A stretch of DNA of 64,000 bases from Rebecca billardiae RCC1528 (taxonomy: Eukaryota; Haptophyta): positions 434,001 through 498,000 of the forward strand of contig OZ251237.1 in assembly GCA_965240325.2 (NCBI GenBank), in the 5' to 3' direction. Shown one piece after another: positions 1 to 10,140 of the stretch. The notes under the pieces were generated by a model, which had not been told where the DNA came from, ran no database searches, and was given only the letters and a program-made list of their open reading frames with translations. Each line of letters opens with the position of its first letter. Positions within the stretch are counted from its first letter, which is position 1. The position numbers were made by a program, and so were the translations under genes.

Positions 1-3000
1 GTCATCGTCAGCAGCACTGCCCGTGCCGGCACCACGCATGGTCGCGTGGTACGCCAGCCAGCGATCGGCGCCGCCCTCCCCGCTGATGAACTCGCCGAGC
101 ACGGCGTCGAGCGCGGCCGGCGTGAGCACACCGCGCACGTGGGCGGCGCCGGCGTCCGCCAGCCGTGCCCACGCCGCGTCGTCGTCGAGCAGCTCGCGCA
201 CGTGCTGCGCGAACGCCCGCGGCTCGTCTGCCAGCCGGATCGCGCGCGCCGCGTCGCTCGCGGACGAGAAGCCAAGGCCGCGCACGCCGTCGGTGCACGT
301 GACCGTGGGCAGCCCGCGCGCGAGCGCGTGCGCGTTCTTGGTGGCGATGCCCGTGGCGTTGCGCAGCGGCGCGGCGAAGACGCGCGCTCGGCTGTACTCG
401 GCCTCGAGCTCGGCCTCGGTCGCCTCGCCCACCAGCGTGACGTCGCCCGCCGCCAGCGCCGCGCTGAGCGCCCTGGAGTGCGCCGCGCCCTTGGAGTCCC
501 ACCCAGCGCCCACCAGCCTCAGGTGGGCGCGGCCGCCCGCGCCGGTCGGCGCGCCGAGCGCGCGCAGCTGGGGTAGGACGCGCTCGCACATCCAGTCGAG
601 CGCGAGCACGCTGAGCGGGTGCGCCGTGCCCACGTACAGCAGCCCCCGCCGCCCGGCGTGCGCGCGCGCGCGCTGCGGCAGCCCGCTCGTGTCGAGCACG
701 AACGGCAGCCATTGCGCGTGCACGTGCTCGGCACGCACCGCGCTCAGCCACGCGGGGTCCCAGCCCCAGGGCAGCCGGCCGGTGCCCTCGGGCGCGAGCA
801 GCAGCTCGGGCGCGCACGCGCCCTCCGCGCGCGCGCGCTCGCCGCCGCCACCGCCGCCGCCGCTGCCACTGCGCGCGGCTGGGCGCGCGCCCAGCGTCGC
901 CTCCTCCAGCCGCGCCGACAGCGACACGCCCGCGCACCGCGCGTCGCGCGCGCACTCGGCGAGGGCGGCGTCGAGGCTGAGCACGCGCGTGGGCGCGGAG
1001 CCGCCGCCGCCCTCGGGCGCGCTCGCGGCGGCGTTGGCCAGGTCGCCGCCGTCGACCGCGGCGTCTGCCTCGGCCGCGCGCGCCGCCGCCGCGCTCGGCA
1101 TGCCCGCCGCGCGCACGCCGTGCGCGAGCGCAAACCGCGGCGGCGCCGCGCTCGCGTCGGCGTCGGCGCCGCCGTGCGCGTGCGCCGTGCGCTCGAGCAC
1201 GAGCAGCCGCGCTGCGTCGGAGGCGTCGGCGGCGGGGAGGCGCGCCAGCGCCTGGCCGGCGTGCGTGCGCAGCTGGAAGCGCGCGCAGCGCGCGGGCAGG
1301 CGCACGCCGACGCAGCGCGGCGTGCGCTCGCACTGCTCGTCGAGCGCGCGCACCGCGGCGGCGCGCCCCGAGCTGCCGCCGCCGCCGCGGCCGCGCGCGC
1401 CGCCGCCGCCCTCGCCGCCGGCGAGCGCGGCCGCAAGCCTCTCGGGCACTCGCACGGCCGTCGCGCCGACGGGCGAGCCGACGTGCAGCACGCCCGCCGG
1501 CGCCGGCGCGTCGGCGCGCGCGCCCACGCCGCGCGCGATCGCCGCCGCGTCCTCCGTCGAGACGGCGAACGTGACGTCGGCGCGCGCGTACAGCCGCGCC
1601 TCGCGCCGCCGCAGCCAGCGCGACACGGCGTCGACGTCGGTGGCGGGCGCGTGGTCTGCGAGCACGGCGCGCACGCGCACGTGGTGGATGTCGTCGGTGA
1701 CGACGGCGACGCGCGCGCGCGGCAGCGCGGCGCGCAGCCAGTGCAGCGCGCGCTCGGCGGGCAGCGCGAGGTGCGCCGGCTCCACCTCCACGCGCTGCTC
1801 GACGATGTGCGCGCGCGCGTACAGCTCGTGCGCGTGCGTGCTCATGAAGTCGGCGTCCGCAGCGTCGCGCGCCGCGTCGCGCTCGGCGTGCGCGTGCGCG
1901 TTCTGCGTGAGGTGCGTCGCGAAGACGAGGGCGCGCGAGATGTTGGCGCGCGCGAGCTGCAGCGCCGCCGACAGCTGCTCCTCGAACGTGCCGCCGTACG
2001 AGCGCACCGCCGGCGCGCGGAGCGCGGGCGGCAGCCGCGCGGCCTCGGCCGCGGCCTCGGCACCCTCGGCGGCGGGGTCGGCGCGCGGCGCGCGCTCGGC
2101 GCGCGTGTGGAAGCTGACGTAGTGCACGGCGCAGCCCAGCCGGCGCAGGCTGCCCACCACCTGCAGCATGCGCTGGTTCATCCCGGTCACGCCGTGCTCG
2201 GTGTCCAGCGTCGCGCTCGACGCCTCGAAGCACACGAGCACGTGCCCACACGCGGCCGCGGACGCGCCGGCCGCGGCGGCGGTGTCGGGCGTGGGCAGCG
2301 GCGCGCGCGGCGGCGGGCGGACCCAGCCCTCGGCGGGCATGAGCGCGTGCGCGCGCGGGCTCACGCCCACCAGCACGTCCGCCAGCGCGTGCGCGCCGTC
2401 GTACCCCTCGAGCGGGCGCGCGTACACGCCCGCGCCGCTCAGCCGGAAGGGCTCGAGGGAGAACCCAAACGCGCGCAGCCGCCCCTCGAGCTCGGCGGCG
2501 AGGGTGGCGAGCGTGCGGCGGCGGCGCGCGGCGCGCGAGCGCGCGACGACGCCATCGACGTCGCTCGTGCACCGGAGCAGCCGGTGGCCGTCGTCCGGCG
2601 CGAGCGCGAGCCCGTGCAGCCAGCAGGCCGCGTAGCCGTACGAGTGCGCGCCAAACGAGCTCAGCCGCGCGCACGCGGACGCGGACGCGCCGCGCGCGCG
2701 CGCGGCCGGCGCGGCGCTCGCGTTGGGCGACGGCGCGGGCGCGCCCTCGTCCTCCGCGCCGCCCGCCGACGCCGCCGCGCTGCGCTCGCACAGCCGCGCC
2801 GGGCCCGGGCCGAGCGTGTACTCCAGCAGCTCGCGCTGCACCGCCGGGTGCGCGGCAAACGACTCGACCGAGACGGCGCGCACCGCGCGCAGCGCGCCCG
2901 GCGCGAGCGCGTGCGCCGCCATGCGCTCGAGCGCCGCGACGGCGGCGTGCACGCGCTCCTCCACGCGGCGCATGTGCACGAACTCGTCGCGCACCCACTT

Positions 3001-3849
3001 GTCCGTGCACAGCGCCCACACGAGCGGGTGCCGCACGGCGAGCACGAACGCGCTCGGCAGCGGCGCGAGCAGCGCCTGCAGGAACGGCGCCATCGCAAAG
3101 TTCTCCGGCGTCTTCTCGAGGAAGAAGCGCACGCGGCCGCGCTCGGCGGCGTCGTCGTCCGGCGCGCCGCCGGCGCCGTCGCGCGCCCAGAACCGCCCCC
3201 ACTGCGCGAGCAGCGCCTTGCGCGCCGCCGCGCGCCCCGCCGCGTCGGCGGGCGCCGCGTCCGCGCCGCGCACCACCGCGTCGAGCGCGCGCGGCCCGTC
3301 GAGGCCCCACTGGCGGAAGAGGTTGACGTACGGGTAGACCGTCTGCACGAACTTGCCCTCGAGCCCGCCCGAGCGGATGACCGTCTCGAAGTACGCGCGC
3401 GTGTGGTTCTGCAGCGTCCACGGCGCGGAGAGCTCGTACTCGTCCGCGTCCATGTGCGCCTCCGAGAGCGTCCACACGTCCGCGCCGGGCGCGCGCGCGA
3501 GCCAGCTCTCGACGAGGGTCGTGCCCGAGCGCTGCAGCCCGCCCACGAAGACGTACGCCTTGCGAGCCAGCTTGCCCGAGGCGCGGCGCGCCCACGGCGG
3601 CGCGTCCGGCGCGTCGTCCGCTACCATACCGCCGCGCTCGGCGGCGCCCTTGCTGCGCTCGGCGGCGCCCTTGCTCGCCGCCGAGCGCGGCGCCGTCGCC
3701 ACCGACGGGCCGCGCGACGCGCGCCGCCGGTGCGTGAGGAAGGCCACCAGACCGGCGCCGAGCAAGACGGACCAGGCGCCCGCGACGAAGACGACCAGCG
3801 TGATCGGCGACGAGAGGATGCGCACGCGCTGCCGGCGCTGTGGTGGCAT
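1..3849 (-). CDS. Sulfotransferase-glycosyltransferase fusion, type II membrane protein (C-terminus cut by window edge)
   Basis: One open frame runs from ATG 3849 to the window edge (1283 codons seen, no stop). Residues 1-10 are basic; about 11-38 form a hydrophobic anchor, as in Golgi type II enzymes. Residues about 98-112 hold the PAPS 5'-phosphosulfate loop (GGLQRSGTTL). An EKTPENF segment (about 241) and an RHP motif (about 273) fit the rest of a sulfotransferase fold. From about residue 530 a second domain starts with GMNQRM and ends with a GT4-like nucleotide-sugar region (APLRNATGIATKNAHALARG, about 1140-1170). Between the GT halves lies an insertion with repeated short Cys-containing segments resembling PAN/apple modules. 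By family, the N-terminal half would transfer sulfate to a sugar or tyrosine and the C-terminal half would transfer a sugar. A lumenal Golgi enzyme making sulfated glycans is inferred. The substrate is unknown. Confidence 0.8.
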   Translation of the reverse strand, partial: MPPQRRQRVRILSSPITLVVFVAGAWSVLLGAGLVAFLTHRRRASRGPSVATAPRSAASKGAAERSKGAAERGGMVADDAPDAPPWARRASGKLARKAYVFVGGLQRSGTTLVESWLARAPGADVWTLSEAHMDADEYELSAPWTLQNHTRAYFETVIRSGGLEGKFVQTVYPYVNLFRQWGLDGPRALDAVVRGADAAPADAAGRAAARKALLAQWGRFWARDGAGGAPDDDAAERGRVRFFLEKTPENFAMAPFLQALLAPLPSAFVLAVRHPLVWALCTDKWVRDEFVHMRRVEERVHAAVAALERMAAHALAPGALRAVRAVSVESFAAHPAVQRELLEYTLGPGPARLCERSAAASAGGAEDEGAPAPSPNASAAPAARARGASASACARLSSFGAHSYGYAACWLHGLALAPDDGHRLLRCTSDVDGVVARSRAARRRRTLATLAAELEGRLRAFGFSLEPFRLSGAGVYARPLEGYDGAHALADVLVGVSPRAHALMPAEGWVRPPPRAPLPTPDTAAAAGASAAACGHVLVCFEASSATLDTEHGVTGMNQRMLQVVGSLRRLGCAVHYVSFHTRAERAPRADPAAEGAEAAAEAARLPPALRAPAVRSYGGTFEEQLSAALQLARANISRALVFATHLTQNAHAHAERDAARDAADADFMSTHAHELYARAHIVEQRVEVEPAHLALPAERALHWLRAALPRARVAVVTDDIHHVRVRAVLADHAPATDVDAVSRWLRRREARLYARADVTFAVSTEDAAAIARGVGARADAPAPAGVLHVGSPVGATAVRVPERLAAALAGGEGGGGARGRGGGGSSGRAAAVRALDEQCERTPRCVGVRLPARCARFQLRTHAGQALARLPAADASDAARLLVLERTAHAHGGADADASAAPPRFALAHGVRAAGMPSAAAARAAEADAAVDGGDLANAAASAPEGGGGSAPTRVLSLDAALAECARDARCAGVSLSARLEEATLGARPAARSGSGGGGGGGERARAEGACAPELLLAPEGTGRLPWGWDPAWLSAVRAEHVHAQWLPFVLDTSGLPQRARAHAGRRGLLYVGTAHPLSVLALDWMCERVLPQLRALGAPTGAGGRAHLRLVGAGWDSKGAAHSRALSAALAAGDVTLVGEATEAELEAEYSRARVFAAPLRNATGIATKNAHALARGLPTVTCTDGVRGLGFSSASDAARAIRLADEPRAFAQHVRELLDDDAAWARLADAGAAHVRGVLTPAALDAVLGEFISGEGGADRWLAYHATMRGAGTGSAADDD

Positions 3850-3975
3850 GCTCCGGCCGGCTGGGTTCAATCGCGATGAGCCGCCATCGCTGCGCCTTTG
3901 CTTGATTTCATATTCGTCGATCGTGGTCGTCCCCGGGTTCCGATCTCATCATCGTCAGTTTTCAGCAGTGATAAG

Positions 3976-4110
3976 CAAGGGGGTTCAATCAAGGGGGGAG
4001 AAAGCACAGCGGGACTGCCCATCAGGTGCGCCGTCCCGCTCCCTCGGGAATTAATTGAGAGTCCGGTGTTTGCCCATAGAAAGCGAACACGCAGGGGCGT
4101 TCCCCGCACT
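3976..4110. repeat. Dispersed repeat, copy 1 (inverted relative to 9213-9382)
   Basis: The reverse complement of this stretch matches 9213-9382 closely. Shared blocks include the GGGGTTCAATCAAGGGGGGA end, AAAGCACAGC, a CATCAGGTGCGCCGTCCC block and GAGAGTCCGGTGTTT. The copies differ by small indels and by a replaced middle part. No protein is evident. It sits just upstream of the sulfotransferase/glycosyltransferase gene. Confidence 0.7.
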
Positions 4111-4261
4111 GGTCATACGCCAAATCGAACCGCGTTCCTATTGAAATTGGCTTTCTCTATTTCAAGCGGGTACATTTGATATTACGGCCCGCGCCAGTCC
4201 GGTAGCCATGCCCCCCCCAGGGGGGCGGGGGGCGACGGGTGAATTGTACCTAATCAAATGG

Positions 4262-4375
4262 CGGGCATGCCCGGCATGCTCTAATTGCACTTACGGGGCA
4301 TGCCCGGGTGTGATAAATGGAGCATGCCCGGCATGCCCCGTAAGTGTAATTAGAGCACGTCCGGGCATGCCCGGG
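4262..4375. repeat. Foldback inverted repeat with AT-containing arms
   Basis: Two arms of about 46 bp (4262-4308 and 4328-4373) are near-perfect reverse complements. Each holds CTAATTGCACTTACGGGGCA or its complement and is bounded by several GGCATGCCC palindromes. The spacer is about 20 bp. The transcript would fold into a strong hairpin. It resembles a small foldback or MITE-like element, but no target-site duplication is obvious. Confidence 0.7.
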
Positions 4376-4879
4376 CGAACTCTCTAATGGGGGTTCGTAC
4401 TCGCGGCCGCCCGCGCCCCGGTCATCACTCAAACAAAGAGCCTCGGCCCACAGCGACGACACCGCCCGAGACAAGCCCAACATGGGCAGGAGCGCGGGAG
4501 TCACAGCCTCGCGCCTCGCGCCGCCGCTTCTGCTTGCTCTCGAGCTCGGAGCGCGACGGTCAGCAGGCTGCATGTCTCTGGCGAAGTCAGCTTCTGCCGC
4601 TGTCTCGTCCGCGCCAGTCATGCTCTTCGATGACTGCCGTCGTGCATGCAACTGACGAGTGACGTCGGGAGGCAAGACGCCGCCGTCGCCGCTGTCGGCC
4701 ACAACCACCTCTGCCGGCCAGAGCATGGGTGGGGGGTGGGGGGTGGGGGAGGGGCTCTCGTGTGAGCGGGCTGAGCCCGCACTGAGTGGTATGCGCGCGC
4801 TGCGCCGCTGCTCTCTTCCTCTGCGTTGCCTTTCCTCACTCGTGTGGTGCGCATGCTGTGCGGCGCCGCCGCCGACCGC

Positions 4880-5720
4880 TCACCGGCGACACGATCGGAG
4901 GGGGTGGTGGTGCTTGGTCCCCTGCCGATGTTGCCGCTCACGCTGCTCGCGAATGACTCCTGGTCCTCCACCGCCGCGCACCTTCCCTGGCCCGCTCGCC
5001 ACTCCGCTGTGCACTCGCGGCCGAGCTCGCACGCCGCCGCCGCCGCCGCCGTCGCCGCCGACCTGCTCGTCACTGGCGACACGATGGGCCGCAGGGGGTG
5101 GGTGCTCGGTTCGCAGCCGATGTTGCCGCTCGCGCTGCTCCCAAACGACTCCTGGCCCTCCACCGCCGCGCACCTCCCCCCGCCCGCTCGCCACTCCGCT
5201 GCGCACGCGTTGCCGAGCGCGCACGCTGCCACCGCCGCCGCCGTCGCCGCCGCCCACACAGCCGCCGCTGCCGCCGCCGCCCTGACCTGCTCCTCACCGG
5301 CGACACAATGGGCAGGGGGGTGTTGCTCGGTCCCCAGCCGATGTCACCGCTCGCGCTGCTCGCAAGCGATTGCTCGCCATCCACCGCCACTCACCTCCCC
5401 CCGCCCGCTCGTCACTCCGCTGCGCACTCGCCGCCGAGCGCGCACGCCGCCGCGCCGCCGCCGTCACCCGTCCACACAGCCGCCGCCCGCCGCCGATCGG
5501 CGACACGATGGGCCGGGCGGGGGAGGGGGGGGGGGGGGGGTCGAGTACGCGGTCCTTAGCTGATGCTGCCGCGCACGCTGCTCGCAAACGACTCCTGGCC
5601 CTCCACCTCCGCGCACCTCCCCGCCTGCTCGCCACTCCGCTGCGTGCTGACTCGCCGCGCCGAGTAGCGCGCACGCGGCAACGCCGCCGCCGTCACAGCT
5701 GCCCACACGGCTGCTCCCGC
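4880..5720. repeat. GC-rich minisatellite, four degenerate units of about 190-223 bp
   Basis: The anchor CCGATGTTGCCGCTC recurs at about 4926, 5117, 5338 and 5561, so the units are 191, 221 and 223 bp. Each unit carries AACGACTCCTGG, CACTCCGCTGCGCAC, a GCC-rich run and GGCGACACGATGGG. Several frames stay open on both strands because the unit lacks stop codons, and I read them as spurious. The array ends in poly-G and poly-C runs near 5525 and 5728. Confidence 0.75.
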
Positions 5721-5739
5721 TCCCCCCCCCCCCCCCCCG

Positions 5740-5846
5740 GGGGGGCCAGCCGGCCCGAGGCGAAGGTTGTTTTGATGGGCCTACTTCATAAGGGCAGGTG
5801 GCGGGCCCAATTATTTTAATACATAATAAGCTACAATCAGGCTACA

Positions 5847-5892
<46 letters not shown>

Positions 5893-6799
5893 CATCGTAG
5901 GCGGGCGCAATCTATCAGCGTATAGTGATGATGTTCATATGATGCATATATTCTGAGTTGCAGATAAGACACAGCCCATCACGACGCGCGGGCGCAATTT
6001 TACTCGTCATCATGCAGAAGACGACTAGTCGTCGGTCAGAGTCGTAAGTCCCATCCTCCGACTGCTCAGAGACAGACTTAGACTAGCTAGTAGACTCCGT
6101 TTCAGATCGCGGTGGTGCATCGGTAGCCAGAGCGCGCCTACTACGGACGGACGAGTCGATCTCAGTTATTTAGGTCCGCTCGCCGCGCCGAGGCGTGGGG
6201 GGCGCGGGGGGGCAGTGCCCCCCGCTGTCGAGTGTCGGACGTTCAGACGCTGTCATCAGTCTTTAGGCCAGGCCGGCGAGGCCGAAGAATTTTTTGGCAG
6301 CACAATTCTACTAAAGCACATCTGCTAGCATCCTTATGCTGCGCATGATGCCGGCGCACTGCCAGTGCGGTCTGAGAAGCGCCGGCGCTGATGACGTGAC
6401 TTGGAGTCCACGCTAGGCGACGTGCTGCACCGCGCGCGCGCCGCCCTCGGAGCGGCTGGGCCCGCCTCCGGCCGCCGGTAAGCGATTATTGGATGTCACT
6501 GTAGCTTTTATATAGTCTCGATTTCTCCGTGGGACTGTGCGTATAGCGAACCAGCAAACTGCTAGTCTCAATATGTTGCATCAGGATGCAGGCGCACCCG
6601 TTGCAGGCGTTGGTCAGGCCCTATACACTAATACAGGCTTGGTGCTCCAGTCACTCGCCGCTCGATGACCCGATATGATTGTCTGCTTAGCGCGATTGCT
6701 GCTGCTAGGCGCCAGCGGCGTCAGAGGCGGAGGCGCAGATGAGTTAGCAGCAGAGAGCCTCTACTGACGATGATCGGCTTCTTAATATAATATAATATA

Positions 6800-6869
<70 letters not shown>

Positions 6870-6920
6870 TCTTATCATCGTGTGGCGACTGCGCTTTATT
6901 CTAATGAAATACACGATGCG
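5740..6920. repeat. Non-coding AT-rich spacer with two TA microsatellites
   Basis: TA tracts lie at about 5851-5890 and 6783-6867. The stretch between has mixed composition and contains a diverged copy of the CTTTAGGCC / GGCCGGCGAGGCCGAAGAA repeat near 6255-6290. A GGCGAAGG-TTGTTTTG-GGGCCTACT block near 5760 recurs near 7073. No convincing gene is seen on either strand. Confidence 0.6.
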
Positions 6921-7059
6921 TGCCAGTGGCCTATAAGGAGCTTCTCATACGGCGAGCAGTGTGTCCGGGGGCACAGGTGACAGGGCCCCGCCTGGCACGC
7001 CCAGCAGTGGTGGTGGCCTGGTGGTGGTGGTGGTGCAGGGGGGAGGAGCCCTCAACCAG

Positions 7060-8130
7060 AGCCTCACAGGCCCAAGGCGAAGGTTTGTTTTGGGCCTACT
7101 CTTTGGCTGGATTTGGGCCATGGGATATATACAACTGCTGGCGTAAGAATTCGTCAGAGATCCAACGGCTAGTCTCGGTTTCGTCTTAGCAGTTAGCAGT
7201 TCGGTAGCCCTAGCGCCTAGGCGGCGGAGTCTCATTTCCCGTATAAGTAGGTCCGCCCGCCGCGCAGGTGCAGGGGGGCAGAGCCCCCTGCTGAGTAGAC
7301 CTTTAGGCCCGGCCGGCGAGGCCGGAGAAACTTTTGGGCCATTTTGGAGCAAATCTGGCATGCTTTTGCATGGTGCCGGCGCACTATACAGGCAATCGCT
7401 GGCAATAAGAAGTCAGAGATCTCACTGCTAGTCTCGGTTTCTTAGCCGCGGCGGTAGCCCGAGCCCCTACGGAGTCTCAGTTTCTTAGCTAGGTCCGCCC
7501 GCCGCGCAGGCGCGGGGGGCGCAGGGGGGCAGAGCCCCCGCTGAGTCTTTAGGCCCGGCCGGCGAGGCCGAAGAAAAAATTGGCGGGCCATCATTTTGGA
7601 GCAAATCTGGCATGATGTCGCATGGATGCTGCGGTGCACTGGCCAGGAGTCAGTCATCATCAGGAGAAGTCGGGACGCGTGGCGGCCTGTACTCGTAGTC
7701 GGGCCGCGCGCCGCGTCCCACTGGCCGACTGTGCCTCGGCGGACCACTCGTCAGCCGCGACGACGTAGTCCCTGTTTCTTAGTGTGACTATGCGTATAGC
7801 GAACCAGCCAATCGCTAGTCTCAGTTTCTAGGCCAGATCCGCAGATAGCAAGCCCCAGTTTCTTAACGTGACAGCTCCTTATTGCGTGCCCGCAATTGCC
7901 TGTAGCCAGAGTCGCCAGTCGGGTCGAGAACAGCGCGCGCTGATGACGTGCCTAGGAGTCCAGGCTAGGCGCGCTCCGCACCGCGCGCAGCCCGAGCGGC
8001 TGCGGGCCGGCCGCCAGGGCGCCGACGCAGGCGGCCCGGCAGCGGCAGTCAGCAGGGGCTCGTAGTCTCAGTTTCTTGGCCAGATCCGCAGATAGGAAGT
8101 CCCAGTTTCTTCACGTGACAGACCGTCTGC
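7060..8130. repeat. Complex dispersed repeat cluster (partial copy at 40470-40980)
   Basis: Motifs recur in fixed order: AGTCTCAGTTTCTTAGCTA, GTCCGCCCGCCGCGCAGG, GGGGGGCAGAGCCCCC, a CTTTAGGCCCGGCCGGCGAG block, GGAGCAAATCTGGCATGATG and GCGGTGCACTGGCCAGGAGT. One incomplete unit covers about 7180-7380 and a fuller one covers about 7380-7960. The 40470-40980 region matches the fuller unit in the same order. Short ORFs inside have no recognisable domain. It looks like a non-autonomous repeat family. Confidence 0.75.
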
Positions 8131-8464
8131 TTATTTTTATATAATGATATTCTCTATAGTTATTATTGCTGCCAGTGATTGTCTGTCTCTCGACCGAGTC
8201 ATAAATGGTCTGAATGGTGCCAACATATGACGGCACCGCACGCAGGCTCTGACAGGACTAGGAGCGGACGTCGTCAGTGGCGCGCAGCCGGGCGCGTGCG
8301 GCGTGCGCGCAGACAGGTCTGAACTGCATGTCTACTATACATCTGCGGCGGCGCTGTCACTGACCGTGGCGTCACTGACACCTGCCTTGAGCACAACCGC
8401 GGACGTCCGCGGTCTTACTCTTCGGTCTCGGATTTTCGTCGACCGTTGTTCTCATCGGCGCGGA

Positions 8465-9034
8465 GCGTTGCGCCAGCTGGACAAACGCGAAGGGACCCAC
8501 CGTCCAGGATCCTTGGACTTGTGGAGGGCCCCGGCGAGACCTGCACTCGGATCGGGGCCCTCTCCCGCTGTGCCGCTTGCGGCGCACGCCTGACCGGTGC
8601 GGCGGGCGACGTGTGCGCACGCCGTGCAGCTCGCGGCGCGTGCGCGTTGGCTAGATGGCACACGTCTCCCGACGCACAAGTCGAATGACCGCAGCTGGGA
8701 TGCCCTTTCGCGCCGCAAGGACGCTTGCGAGGCCGGTCGCGCGGCCGAGCGGCGTGGCCGTGCCGCCTGCACGCAGTGCGCCCATGGACTTGGCTTCGCC
8801 GCGCGCGCTGAGGCTGGCGAGCGTCACGGCCGAATTCTACGACGCGCGCGGCGCGCCATCTGCCTGCTTCCTTGCCTCCGACGCACGTTTTCTGCGAGCA
8901 GCGGCGACTCGCCCGCCCATGCGGCGGCGAGCCGCCATCCACCGCGCTTCGCCCTAAACAGAGCGCGGAACATTTCGTTTTGAAAAGCGCAGATCTGAAA
9001 AGACCGGAGGGCGTTTGTCCAGCTGGCGCAACGC
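8465..9034. repeat. Segment bounded by perfect 24-nt inverted repeats
   Basis: Position 8465-8488 reads GCGTTGCGCCAGCTGGAC + AAACGC, and 9011-9034 is its exact reverse complement. The 522 bp between has open frames on both strands but no recognised domain. The ends could be terminal inverted repeats of a small element, although I see no matching target-site duplication next to them. Confidence 0.5.
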
Positions 9035-9059
9035 CCCTGTGGCGGACGCATCTCCCAAA

Positions 9060-9140
9060 AAATCGTCCCGCGCTCCGCGCGGGATTTCCCGCGCTCCGCG
9101 CGGAGGGCCCCTCCCGCGCTCCGCGCGGGAGGGGGGGGAG
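9060..9140. repeat. Cluster of CGCTCCGCGCGG palindromes
   Basis: The palindromic unit CCCGCGCTCCGCGCGGGA occurs three times in tandem with slight changes, followed by a G-rich run. Each unit can form its own hairpin. No coding potential is evident. Confidence 0.6.
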
Positions 9141-9212
9141 GGGGGGAGTATGTACCTACAACCCACTTGGCGGTGGGCCGGGGGGGGCATGCCGTTCGGA
9201 GCGTGTGGCAGG

Positions 9213-9382
9213 ATCCCGGGAACGCCCTTGTTTGCTCGTTTTGAAATGTTTTGCTCCCGGGCCGATGGATTCACATGGGAAAACACCGGACTCTCAATTT
9301 CCCAGAGGGCGGGACGGCGCACCTGATGGTCCCGGATCCCCCGCTGTGCTTTCTCCCCCCTTGATTGAACCCCCTTGGTGCC
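9213..9382. repeat. Dispersed repeat, copy 2 (inverted relative to 3976-4110)
   Basis: Matches the reverse complement of 3976-4110, including AACACCGGACTCTCAATT, GGGACGGCGCACCTGATGG and the CCCCCCTTGATTGAACCCCC end. The two copies lie about 5.1 kb apart and bracket the left repeat zone. Confidence 0.7.
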
Positions 9383-9542
9383 AGTGCTGTCGCATGTTTC
9401 CTCTGAGGCGGGTTCGCGTGTTTCCAGAGCATTCGCTCGTGGCCGTGGGGCCGGACAGGCTTCGGACCAGCGGGACACCTGTGAACTTGTGAAGTTCTCC
9501 CACTCAGTACCCACGTCACACGTGTACACGTCTGGCGTGCGG

Positions 9543-10140
9543 CATCATGTCAGCGAGGCCCACACCCACGAGGGAATGTGCAGCACGCGGGGCGGGGCGG
9601 GTAGCCCGATGCTCCGCGCGAGCGCAGGTACGCGCTGTATGTGCCGCATCTCGACCGCGATGGCGTAATCGAGCGCCTCGCCGCCGACGAAGCCGCCAGA
9701 GTAGATCGTGTGCATGTCCTCCTGCCGCCAGCCGAGAGCGGTCGTCGCGAGGACGCTTGCCGATGTCCGCTCCGGGCATGATGGGCTCGGCGCAGGTCGC
9801 GTTGGCATCGTACACGGCCGTCACGCTGAGCACGAGCGCGTTGACGTTCACGCGGTCGTCGCTCTTCGCCTCTTCGACAGGTCTGGCGCCCGCGTGTTCG
9901 GCGGCACAAGGAGCTGTTGGTTGTGCGCGCGCGCGCGCACAGCGCGCACAGCGACAGCATGTGCCACCCGCGATCGAGAGTGGGCACGAGCTGCTCACGC
10001 GGGCACACGAATCGCAGCGCATCCGTCACCGGCGTGACGACGTCCGCCTCGTCCCGCAGCGCCTGCGCCATGGACGAGGATGGCGCGGCGATGTTGCATG
10101 CTCGACGTTTCATCTCTCTGCGGATGGCATCACGGGCTTG
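9543..10140 (-). pseudogene. Decayed protein-coding remnant, family not recognised
   Basis: Three consecutive minus-strand pieces in different frames read like ordinary protein: ADVVTPVTDALRFVCPREQ ... TLDRGWHMLSL (about 9960-10090), DDRVNVNALVLSVTAVYDAN (about 9800-9870), and HTIYSGGFVGGEALDYAIAV ... (about 9545-9715, with a stop). They follow each other in the right order but need at least two frame changes. One change falls in a GC-dinucleotide run (about 9925) and one in a GGAGGA stretch (about 9718). No splice junction fits the short gaps. I read this as a frameshifted gene relic; sequencing error in the GC runs is an alternative. Confidence 0.4.

Noticed and set aside
8-3595. Long Arg/Ala-rich open frame on the minus strand (1195 aa)
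   Set aside because: It lies one frame off the sulfotransferase/glycosyltransferase. The composition is extreme Arg/Ala and no motif is present; the true frame has clear motifs and runs off the edge.
619-3879. Long plus-strand open frame (1086 aa) over the fusion gene
   Set aside because: Antisense shadow caused by GC-rich third positions, with Arg/Ala repeats and no domain.
4826-5563. Plus-strand ORF of 245 aa in the 4.9-5.7 kb minisatellite
   Set aside because: Open only because the tandem unit has no stop. The unit length is not constant modulo three and the frame breaks between units.
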